Origin: Entophlyctis helioformis
Lineage: Eukaryota; Chytridiomycota; Chytridiomycetes; Chytridiales; Chytriomycetaceae
DNA: 64,000 nt
NCBI GenBank assembly: GCA_025526915.1
Contig: JAHLKH010000058.1
Location: 1 to 64,000, forward strand
Direction of reading: 5' to 3'
This document shows positions 20,655 to 30,630 of this stretch, in pieces. A program made the translations under genes and the position numbers. The first letter of the stretch is position 1, and each line of letters starts with the position of its first letter. The notes beneath the pieces are model-generated. The model searched no databases, was not told the DNA's origin, and was given only the letters and a program-made list of their open reading frames with translations.

Positions 20655-23143
20655 TCAAAACTGGGGAAGGTGGACTCGGCGGGCAATGTCGACAATGTCG
20701 GACCCGATCTGGTCCACCAGCTCGTGCCCACGCCCAGACGCCATCCGCAGCACGTCCTCAATCAGCCGGTGGTTGCCCATGATGTCGGTGTGGTCCACAG
20801 AGTCCGGCCCGCGCACAATCGGGTCAATGATCGACGACGGCTTGTCATTGGACAGCTCGCGCGTGACAACAGCAATGTTGGACGGGTTGTACCGCGGCGT
20901 GCGCCAGCCGTGTGCACACATGTACCCAAGCGACATGAGCGGCACGGTGCCGTCGCCATCAGACGCCTGGATGCCGTTGGTGATGCCTGACGCCGGATCG
21001 TTGTATGACACTTTGAGCGTGTGTGCAATGCCTTCTTGGTCGAGAACTGGCCGGTCGAGACACGCTGCCGCATTGGCGTTGGCCGCGAGGCTGCAGTCCA
21101 CGTTCGACGGGCCTGCTGAGCCGGGCGCCGGTGTGGCGGTCGGGTTGGTGCCCTTGAACGCCTCGTAAAAGTACTTGCGCTCGGTCGGTGTGCCAATGCC
21201 ATGCGCGCACATGATGCGGAACTCGCCAGACTTGAACGTCGGGAGCGCTGACAGCAGCGGGTTTGCCCATGTCTCGGGACGCTCAACAGAAGCATCAATG
21301 TCCGCCTGCGACTCGGCGGCCCTGTAGTCGTAGTCGCGAGTCCACTGGCTCGCATACGGCTCGCCCACTGCGCGCTGGGCAAACTCGATCGCCTGGTCTG
21401 AGCCAAGAACCGTCACAACGGGCTCATCCGTGCCATCCGCAGGGATCTGGTGCATCGTGATAATCTCTGAAAAACTGTTGCCAGGAGAGTCTGCTGGGGC
21501 GTCCGGTGCGCGCTGGCCAGGCTTGCCCCACACGCCCTGGCCGCCTTTGGGAAACATGGACGCCAGACCGCCCCATGACCGGAACAGCGACGCTCTCTCG
21601 TCACGCGACAGAAACTGCTCCAGCACACTCGCGGCGTACGAGTTGAGCTGGGCAGACTCTCGTGTTTCGCCAGAGATCATCGGCGCAAGGCTCTTGGGCA
21701 CGCCAAGCATTGGACCGGCGATGTTGACCCAGCCCGCCAGATGCGTGTCGGGCCAGTCTTCGCCGGCAGCGCCGCCCGTCTCGGACCGAACCCACGAGAG
21801 AAAGTAGTGGAACACAATGTTGCCCATCGAGTGCGCTGTGATGAGCACCTTTGAGCCCGAGCCCTTGTGCATGATCTCGATGGTCGCCTTGAGACGCGAG
21901 AAGAACTGGTCGCGGATCTCGAGGTTGGCAAACGACAGACGCCAGTCGTATGCGGCCAGATGCACTGCAAGTCGTGCATGATATGAGCACCGGGCTGATC
22001 ACACTGGACTCCACGCCGTGGACGCCACTTACTGCTGTTGCTGTCGGCACCGAGTGCAGCAAAGTTGGAGATCATCTTGGCCCACACCCAGAACCTGAAG
22101 AGCGCATCAGCAGCCATCACGCAGCCATCACGCAGCAAAGATATGCCGTGGGCCGGCAGGCTTACCCAGGAAACAGGTAGTCTGCAGCCTCGAGTCCTTG
22201 AGCAGCACGCAGACGAACATGCGGCGGATCAAGGCCGTCCTTGCCCAGCCTCATGTGCTCGATCCAGCACTCCTTGTCAGCAGCAGCGCGCGGAACTGCG
22301 TCATCGTTCCCCACAGCCGCTTGCGAAAGTACTTCTGGCCGCAGCGAGCCGACTTGTGCTCCGTGTGGGCCGCAATGTCGTCCTCTGGCGTCGTCAGAAT
22401 GGGCGGCGGGTTCCACGCCTCGAGCTGCGTGGACACGATGCCTGGGATGAACACGACGGGATGCTGCGCGGCCAGCCGTCAGCTACAAGCCGCCGCAAAC
22501 ACGTGCACGCCGGCTGCCGTCGCGCCAACGAAGATCCGGCTCGGCAAGACGAGCCGCACACGGGCAAGCAGGGACCCGTGCTGGGTAATGACACTTGCAG
22601 ACGCACCTTCAGAGTCAGGCCCTCGTCGACCGCCAGCCGTGCACCAGGCAGAAACTCCTCGTCGCCGCCCGTGGCAGACGCAGGCTTGAAGCGGCCGCCA
22701 AAGGCGCCAAGGATCCGCGCAGGGTCAAACGCATCTCCCAGCCGCGCGGCAATATCCGAGTCGGGCTCCACGCCCAGCGCCGTGAGGATCGACTCGGCGA
22801 CCTTGTCCGACCGCAGGTGGTCCGGCAGCAGCGGGTCGAGCTGCTCGGCCACCTGGCGGCGGGTGATGAAGAGCGTCACGCTCATGCCCAGGAGCACTCC
22901 GATGGCCAAGATGAGGCGCCAGCGGACAGGCGTGCTTGTGCTGGTGACGACCACGGCTGCCGCTGCTGTGGTCGTCGTCGTGGTCGTGGTGGTCGTTGCC
23001 GACGGCTCCTTGCTGCTCTTGTCGGCCACATCTGCATGTGGCATGGTCTCGGCTGCTGCGGCTTGCAACGTTGCTGCCGCCGCCGTCGCAGGCGAGCGAT
23101 GACGCAGGCCAGACGCCTCATCTGCAGCCGTTTGGTCGTCCAT
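20655..23143 (-). CDS. LRO1: Phospholipid:diacylglycerol acyltransferase (LRO1-like PDAT), one frameshift
   Basis: Four exons: 23143-22607, 22463-22166, 22094-22033, 21964-20655; about 735 aa once a single missing base near 22276-22286 is allowed for. PDAT moves an acyl group from a phospholipid to diacylglycerol, making triacylglycerol at the ER. Evidence: one N-terminal membrane anchor (RLILAIGVLLGMSVTLFI), HPVVFIPGIVSTQLEAW, YFRKRLWGTMTQFRALLL, LGKDGLDPPHVRLRAAQG, AAYDWRLSF, the serine-nucleophile motif AHSMGN, the acidic residue in DGDGTVPLMSLGYM and the His in VDHTDIMGNHR. The exon 2 frame changes between RALLL and DKECWIEHM. The first eight codons and the promoter belong to inverted-repeat arm 2 and are shared with ANK1. 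Confidence 0.9.
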
Positions 23144-23388
23144 GCCGAAAACGCTTGCTGGATCTGTGGGAAACAATGATATGAGGGAGTTGAACCACGA
23201 TGCTCAACAACGACGCTCGACCATTGGTGTGCCTTGCTGGCGGTAGACTCTTGCACAGGGAGCTGATCGGCCATGGCGCACGCAGCAACCACTGTCCACT
23301 GCCAGATGGCCGCGAGTGCACAACCACAGCCACAACCACAACGGCAAAGGAAATCATTATACCTGCCCCTTTATTGCACACTCGCCTC

Positions 23389-24933
23389 CTACTTCTTCTT
23401 GGCAGACTGCGCCGCCTTGTGCAGCGCGATACGCTCTTCACGCGTCTTGGCAGACCGGATCTGTGCCCATGGATCATCGCTGCCAGCCTTGCTGTCGCCC
23501 GCCTCGGCTGCCTGCACACGCTCCGCCATGAACGGCATCTGGAACGCAGACAGGCAGAGCGCCGTCTCCCAGTCGTTCTTGCCCGTCGTGTGCAGAATCA
23601 CGTCCGTCTCAAACAGCCGCGGGAACATGTCGAAATGCGGCTCAATGTCGGGGAAGTAGCCAATCGCCGTGTCCGGGAGCTTGAACGAGATGGCGCCCGC
23701 GCCGTCGCCGGTGGGGTTCAGACCCTTGAACTCGCGAATGCGCGGCATGACGCACTGCGTGAGCTTGTCGACAAACTCGAACATGCGCGGTCCAGTGAGC
23801 TCGACGCGTGCTCCGAGCGGCATGCCCGCACGGATGCGCTTGGCGGCGTCGCCGACCTCGGCAAACAGCGGGTCGGCCCGCACGCCAGAGATGCTCTGCA
23901 GCGACATGACGGCCGACAGCAGAATGTTCCTGTGGTGCGATGATCGGCCGTGTCAGTTTGGTTCAGAGGCAGGCGGTGCATGGCTGCAGATTGCCAGAGT
24001 GGCGAGTCACCATGGCATGCCACCATGCAGCTGACAAAGCATGCCACGCCTCGACACGACGTTCAACGCTCACTTGTTGGTCACGGCAGCCTCGCACCAG
24101 ATCTTGAGCACCACGCGCTTGAGCACCGGCATGCGCGACGGCACCGGCGCAAACGGCGCTGCGGGCGGCGCAGGCGGCTTCGCAAACAGAATCTCCTTGG
24201 GCACGGCCGTGTAGTCGATGGGGTTGTACATCATCTTGCGGTACCGGCGCTTCATGAGCTCCTGCGTGCTGTTCTCGATCGACAGCAGCGACGTTGGGAT
24301 GTGCGCCGACTCGGGGTGCGTCGGCAGCATCGGCAGCGTCGTCGAGTACAGCTCGTGCAGCGGGTACGGCGTCTGCTGCGACCGCCGGTGCCACTGCGCA
24401 TGCACCGACTGCGCAAACGCTGCCGCCCGCTCGCCGTCCAGCTGCGCAAACGACGGCGACTCGTACTGCAGCCGCAGTCGCTCGGCTGACGTCTTCATGG
24501 CGGCTGCTGCGTCCACGTTGCCGTCGGCGGCGAGCGTCGCTGCGGTGGTCTCGGCGGCTGCGACCTGCTCGGCGGCGGCTGTGGCGGCGGCCTTGGACGC
24601 TGCGGCGACCGTCTGCTGCACGGCGTCTGCCAGCGGGCCGTTGAGCAGCGGCAGCGACGCCAGCGGCGACGAGTGATCGTACGTGAGCACGAGGAGATCC
24701 TCGAGGACGGTGTTGTAGTAGTGCTCCTCGAGCCTGGGCCGGAAGACGGCGCCTTGCACAATGGGCACGGCCGGGGCGGCGTCGGCAGCGTCGGCGGCTG
24801 CTGCGGCGGCCGTGGCCAGGCTGCGGCGCTGCGGTGCACAGGCGGCCGCATTCAAGCGAGCGAGCGCCGTGCGTGTGGTTGCTGCTCTGGCTGCTGCTGC
24901 TGCTGCTGCTCTGGCGGCTCTCGCTCGCAGCAT
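23389..24933 (-). CDS. Mitochondrial large-subunit ribosomal protein uL5m, copy 2
   Basis: Exons 24933-24074 and 23929-23389 encode a 466 aa protein that reads identical to copy 1 at 6345-7885. The intron differs by several small indels and substitutions (compare 7212-7260 with 24010-24065), so the arms are separate sequences and not one region read twice in identical form. Two identical expressed copies of a single-copy mitoribosomal gene would be unusual and point to very recent duplication, gene conversion or a haplotype/assembly effect. The polyadenylation signal is conserved. Confidence 0.9.
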
Positions 24934-25011
24934 TTTGCGTTTGTTTTCGTGCCGCCAAGAAGCCGCCGCTTGCCCAGCGACGCGACAAACGCAGACGCCA
25001 AACCCACGCGA

Positions 25012-27301
25012 ATGCGCGCGACAATGCGGCCAACAAGAGGCAGCAGCAGAAGGGGCAGCAGCAGAAGGGGCAGCGGCAGTGTCACAGCTGCTGCTGCGTC
25101 CCTCGTCTCGATCGGAGCTGTGCTCAGTCTGCTCAGTCTGCTCAGTCTGCTCGCATCACCACCGCTCATCCACGCAGGTGCGTCACCACACTGCATCGCC
25201 CACCATCCCACAACCACAACCACAACCACAGGCAGTGCCGCTAACATACGCGCACACGCGCAATGTCCGTCCCACCAGCATTCGCCGGCAACCGCACGCA
25301 CTATCCAGACATGACGCCTCGCAATGGCAGTGCGACAGCAGATCCGTCGTTCCGCACATCAGGCAAAGGAGCCGTGCGTGTCCTCGCTCTCGCCCGCCAC
25401 GCACCTTCATCCGCGCTGCTCGATATCCAGACACAGTGGGCAGCAGCTGTTGGCGTCTCGATCACGTACTCGTACCTGCCCGAGCCCGCGTCGACTGCCG
25501 AGTACATTGCAGCTGTGCAGTCTGTGTGCGCTGCAAGTCCAGCTGCGAACACGACAGCGAGCGGGAATGCGGCGGCAGCGTTTGATGTGCTGTGGATGGA
25601 CATCACGCTGGTCGGCGTGCTGGAGCAATGCCTCCTGGATCTGTGGGCGTGGGACGACACCATCGGGTCCGACACCGTGCCGGCCATGCTGTCCAGCGGA
25701 TCGATGCGATCCAAACTGTGTATGTCTTGCCTTGCTCGCAGTCTGCCACTCGGTCTCTCACACACTCATTCACACTCTCACACACCACGTCATTGTCCAC
25801 TCACAACGCTGCAATCTGGCATCGCAACCTTGACCATGGCCATGGCTGCTGACAGTGGCAATGCCCGCACTCGTCGACACGAGCCTGCTTGTGTACAACA
25901 AGCGGTACCTGTCGAGCCACGGATACGACGATCCGCCATCGTCCCTTGACGAGATGGAAGAGATGCTGCAGTCGATCCTCGTCAACGAGCGCGCGGCAGA
26001 GAACTACAAGCTCGTTGGCTACACCTCGTCGTTTTCCCGTAAGCGCCACACGCCGCTCATCCTGCCTCTCTGCGTGTTTGCAGCCATCCTCTGCGTGCCA
26101 ACAGCCATCCTCGATCGCCACACTCACGCTGCTGCATGCGACAGGCAACGAGGACTGGATGCTGCTCGCCAGCGACTGGATTGCTGGCGCCAACGGATCC
26201 ATCATCGACACACGCGGCCGCATCACAGTCGCCGACTCGGACTTTGCGCTCGCGCTCTCAAAGTTCGTCACATGGCTCAACCTCGGCATCATGGACATTG
26301 CCGACATTGAAGAGTTTGGACCCGCCGAGGCTCTGGAGCGGTTCACGGGATCGCTGGCCGTGTTCCTGCACACAACATCGGCTGTCGCCGGCCGTCTGCG
26401 TGACGTGGGCTTTGATCTCGGTGTCGTGAGCGTGCCTGCACTGCTGCCTGCTGCACTTGCGGGCAATGCGGGCACTGGCGTCATTGGCGGCATGTACATG
26501 GGTGTTGCCAAGACGGCCGCCAACCCTGCTGCAGCGGTGCGTGTCGTTGACTACCTGACCTCGCAGTCGTACCAGCGTCGTGTGTTTGCCAGCGATGCCG
26601 ACACGGCAAGCGGCCTTGTGCCGACGTATTCCGCGCTGTGTCTTGGTGAGTGGCTGCTTGTGCGTGCACCATCACGCGTTTGTGAAGCGAGAAGGAGAGG
26701 GAGAAGGGAGTGCGTGTGCGTGTATGCGTCGACTGACCAGTGATGCACAGATCCCGCGATCGCGGCTCTCCAAGAGACGACATGCCGCACACACAAGCGC
26801 ACATTGTACACACAGCGGCCCACCACGCTCTCGTCGCACCTCTATCCAAACGTCTCGGCCCTCGTCGCCGCAACGCTCTCGTCCGTGTTCCGCGGATCAA
26901 CCGACATCCTCACTGCTCTGGACACGCTCGATCTTGATCTGCGGCTGCTGCTCGGCAAGCCACCGCGGAATGCGACGGACGTGGACATGGACCCGCCGCC
27001 CGTGGTTACCAAGCCAGCCAAGAAGCGGCTCAAGTACCTTGACATCCAGCTGGCAGGTCTCGCTGCCGTGTCTGCCATCAGCATCACGGTCATTCTGCTG
27101 TATCGCCGCAAAACGCTGCTGGAGAACGAGGCGGCTGAGCGTGCACGGCTTGCGAAGGCTGGCGGGACGGCGGTGCGGGTGGCAACAGCGGCATGGATGG
27201 CCTGTGAGATCGGCAGCGATCGGTGCTGGACTCGGTGTTGGACTCGGTGTCGGGTTGCAGGGATACACGTCGCGTGGGCAGACGGGCATGGCGGGGATTG
27301 A
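25012..27301 (+). CDS. Solute-binding-protein-like membrane protein, copy 2 (altered tail)
   Basis: Exons 25012-25177, 25363-25719, 25856-26038, 26145-26645 and 26751-27301 match the five exons of copy 1. Signal segment, binding domain and membrane helix are conserved with only a few substitutions (for example VTAAAASLVS for VAAAAASLFS). In the cytoplasmic tail two one-base losses near 27160-27210 shift the frame, and the protein ends after WADGHGGD at 27301 with 585 aa. The final segment of copy 1 (GYSESTRLIK end) is not translated, although its codons are still present to 27428. Either the tail has diverged or the sequence has errors. Confidence 0.75.
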
Positions 27302-27780
27302 GATTGATATGCAGCCAATGGTGCCGCTCGCACACCAGACGGCGGATCCGGTTGACACTGACGGCGACCACGACTTTAACGACGTGGCACTCGAGGGATA
27401 CTCTGAATCCACGCGTCTCATCAAGTGACTGTGTCGCTCACTCTGTTCCTTCTCCTTGTCATTGATGGCCGATGCTTGAATGTACTGGCTGGCACACACT
27501 TGTTTATTCGGGGGCGGATCGTGGGGAGTGAGGGGGGATGCCGGCGTGGTGGCTCGGCAGGGTAACAGTTGGATCACACACTCTGCAGCTGGTGGGGATA
27601 GACAGGCTCGGACTTGAGTGGATGGTATGAAAGTCACGAGTGGGAAACACAAACAATGGTATCAAAAGAAGTAGACACAAATGCGAAGAAGAAGAGGAAG
27701 AAATAAGAGGAAGAAGAAGAAGAAGAAGAAGAAGAAGAAGAGAACAAGGTGGATGGGGATCGAGAAGACGAAACGCGCGA

Positions 27781-27851
27781 TCACTGTTGCAACGACCGAA
27801 GGTTGTCGAAGTAGCGTGCACGGTCATATACACTCGAAAGCACTCGTCCAA
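27781..27851 (-). pseudogene. Orphan 3' fragment of the bZIP gene
   Basis: Reverse complement of bases 3426-3496, that is, the last 23 codons and stop of the bZIP gene, with one visible substitution (ACCATGC to ACCGTGC context). No upstream bZIP sequence accompanies it. It is a passenger of the inverted duplication. Confidence 0.85.
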
Positions 27852-27914
27852 GACCGGAGGTCTGGCTTCCGAGGACAGGATAGAGTCACTGCCTTTATTG
27901 AGAGACGCGATCAA

Positions 27915-29179
27915 TCAAGCAAGGAGAGACAGAATGCGGCTGATGGCAGCCTTGTCGCCAGTTTGCATGACCTCCCGGACAATGGCGTTGCGTCTCTCGG
28001 GGGTCAGACTCTTGACCAGAACATCGGCGATCTTGTCGGTCTTGGCATTGAGGATGGCCATAGCAGTGAAGCCTTCCGTGCGGTTGGCCAGAAGCCAGTG
28101 GATGACGTCGAGATGTCCATTTTTGGCAGCATTGTTCATCGCTGCTGCTGTGCATCCTTCTGTGCGGTTGGCATGGAGCCACTGGACGACTTGAAGATGG
28201 CCGTTAAGTGCCGAGTTGTCAATCGCTCTTGTTGTGCATCCTTCAGTACGATTGGCATGAAGCCACTGGACGACGTCAAGATATCCATTCTCAGCTGCCC
28301 AGTCCATTGCATCATCTGTACATCCTTCCGTGCGGTTGGTGTGGAACCAAATGACCAGATCCAAGTTGCCCGAGTATGCAGCAAGATCCATGGTGCCTGC
28401 TGTGCAGCTAACCTCAGGAAGCGACAGCAGATACTGCACCATCTCGAGTCGGCCTCGTTCTGCAGCAAGGTTGAGGATAGAGTTCTGCAAATCTTCATCG
28501 GCACACTCTTCGTGCTGTTCGAGCTCTTCGATCGTGACGAGATTCTTGCCAAGGAGATACTTGAGAAAGTCGACGCAGTTGCCTTCGACGGCCATGATGC
28601 CGAGATCAACTATGGGTTTCAGCGGCATAGCATCCAGCCACATCTTCTGGAGTGGGATGTATCGGATCAATCACTAATGGATCGCCTGCACAGTCGCTGG
28701 TACATGCTCGACTGCTGACATGCGCAACGTCCTCGAGTTCCAACGAGGCGGCAGGCAGCCAAGATCGCCCTGCCAGTCCTGCTGGAAGCCATCGACCCAC
28801 AACGCTCGCTGGCGGATTGTCCATCTTGGCGACATCGAGACGGCCGGAAGGAAGCGAGTGAGCGGGCCAGCGTGTTGAGCATGTCCCGGATCTCTTGCGG
28901 ACACAGCGCCAGTAGTCGGGTGCCTGCTGTGCTCGCTGTGCGGCGAGTCTGGCTTGCGGCGACTGCACAACGACGCCGCTTCCTTGAGTGCCGCTGGCGG
29001 AACGGCTTGAACGAACGCAGCGACAATGGCTGCCAGCGAGTGGCCGGCAGTGACGAGGTCTGCACGATGGCGGCGGCCTTGGCTGCAAGGCTCTCCTGCT
29101 CATGGCCACCGTTCTTGATGGTGCTCGGCGGCTGGCTTGTGGGACGGCGCTTTGTGGGCTTGCGGGCCTTGGGCGGCAT
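27915..29179 (-). pseudogene. F-box-like/ankyrin protein ANK2, 5' part frameshifted
   Basis: The intact 3' part (from ATG 28643 to 27915, about 242 aa) has ankyrin-type repeats with the core NRTEGCTDDAMDWAAENGYLD, closely like ANK1, and ends with a helical tail (AIVREVMQTGDKAAISRILS). Upstream, fragments of the same family N-terminus lie in alternating frames: MPPKARKPTKRRPTSQ from 29179, LCPQEIRDMLNTLA (F-box-like), then ALWVDGFQQDWQGDLGCLPP, then SSMYQRLCRRSISD. Stops and frame changes near 28870, 28750 and 28680 separate them. It is a decayed or error-containing paralogue. Its stop is 64 bp from the end of inverted-repeat arm 2; a minus-strand AATAAA-type signal lies near 27893. Confidence 0.65.
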
Positions 29180-30630
29180 CTGCCCGAAAGTGTTTGTTGT
29201 TGTGGCGGCAACCACGACGCAGCTGCACAGATCCAAGTGGTGGCTGCTGGTCGCTGTGCTGCTCATGTGCTCGGCACTTGCCACGATCGCAGTGCCAGCG
29301 GCCGTGAGCATGCTGGCTGCTGGTGGATGCCGCATTCACACAGCCAGAGGCACGGTCACCTCCAGCAGCCTCGGCTTCAGCCGCAATGGCAGCGAGGCAG
29401 CCGAGCACGTGCAGGCAATCCCAATGCAGCAGGCGGCAGACGCAGGCAATGACCAAGGCCGGATCGCTGATCGTGGCTGGCACGCAGCAGCAGCAACCAC
29501 AAGCAGCAGCAGGACCACTGACCATCCCAGAGAGCCGCGGCACCGACAGGTCCGAGGGATTGTCGCCACCACACGGCGGTGCAGCACTCCATCTGGCATC
29601 CAAGTCCGTCGCGAGCATCTCGCCGTCGGTGTCGGCAGCCATCGCCGCCCAAGTGCGGTGTTCCATTGCAACACACTGCACTTCCACTCTTTCCCTTTGC
29701 ATCCCTTGTTGACGTCGCCTTGCCTTGACATGCTGCTGTCCAGTGGCGCGTCTGCCTTGCAACCATCGCGTCTGCACAAGACGCGTTCTGTCCCAGTCCA
29801 CCACATGCCACTGCTGTGCCTTGTGCTCGCCAGATGCTCATCCTTCTCCATGCCTCTCTCCTGCTCCTGCTGCTTTCCACTCAGCCTGCCTTGCACTCGC
29901 CTTGACCAATTCTCATGCATGAATGTCGCCAGTTGAAACCATTCAGCCATACGGCCATGTGCACAAAACAACCAACACCTCGCGTCTCTGCGCGTCTCTC
30001 GCATCTAGTTTGACATGGATTCATTCAGCAGCACACGACGAGAAACGAGAAACCAGAGGGCACCGTGGGATCAGGTGGTTCGCAGGCGGGTGTTGGGAGC
30101 ATCTCCGAGACTGTTGCTGCGCTTGTTGCTGCTCAGTGCGTCAGGCGGCTGGGTCGTCACTGGCGCGAGAGATCCAAACATGCCCGTCGTGGTGGATGCA
30201 GGCGTGAGTGCCGCAGGGGGTGCCACTGACTCGGCTGTCGAACCTGACAGGCACAGGGCAGAGCGTCAGTCTCGTGCGAGGATGGCGTGGATGTGGACAG
30301 GACAGGACACTGCCATTCAACAGTGTCTGGCAACCCAGCGGCCCGGATGGGACGGAATCAGACGACGGGATGGAATGGCTTGAACTGAGGAGGCAGAGAT
30401 GCAAGCGCCTCGCCATCTTTTTTCTGGGGTTTAAACTTCATCATTGTTGTGCAGCCAGGTAGCCAAGCCAACAAAGCACGAGCAGTCCCAGCCATGGCCA
30501 AGCAGCCGCATATACCGCCTCCAAGCGCCAACCACTTGATGCACGCATCCCACGCCTCCATCCCATTCCGTCATGGATCGGCCAGTCCAGTACGGCCGTG
30601 CCGTGCCATGCCCAGCCAAGCCACACGCAC
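29180..30630. other. Region without a recognisable gene
   Basis: Long open frames occur on both strands (for example 28872-29936 + and 29336-30004 -), but they overlap each other, lack family motifs and do not join by clear splice sites. A small plus-strand frame from ATG 30015 to 30383 has a hydrophobic stretch (LLLRLLLLSASGGWVV) but no other support. In a genome this compact, 1.4 kb of apparently non-coding DNA next to a decayed ankyrin gene may be further gene remains. Confidence 0.4.

Larger units (their letters stand above)
23122..27851 (-). repeat. Large inverted repeat, arm 2 (about 4.73 kb)
   Basis: Reverse-complement copy of 3426-8152. It ends inside PDAT codon 8 at 23122 and just past an orphan 3' fragment of the bZIP gene at 27851. 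It contains second copies of uL5m and of the solute-binding-like gene. The orphan bZIP tail marks this arm as the derived copy at the outer end. Confidence 0.93.

Noticed and set aside
28872..29936. 354-codon plus-strand frame with hydrophobic segments
   Set aside because: It is largely antisense to the decayed ANK2 N-terminal region and shows no family motif; GC-rich antisense frames are common in this window.
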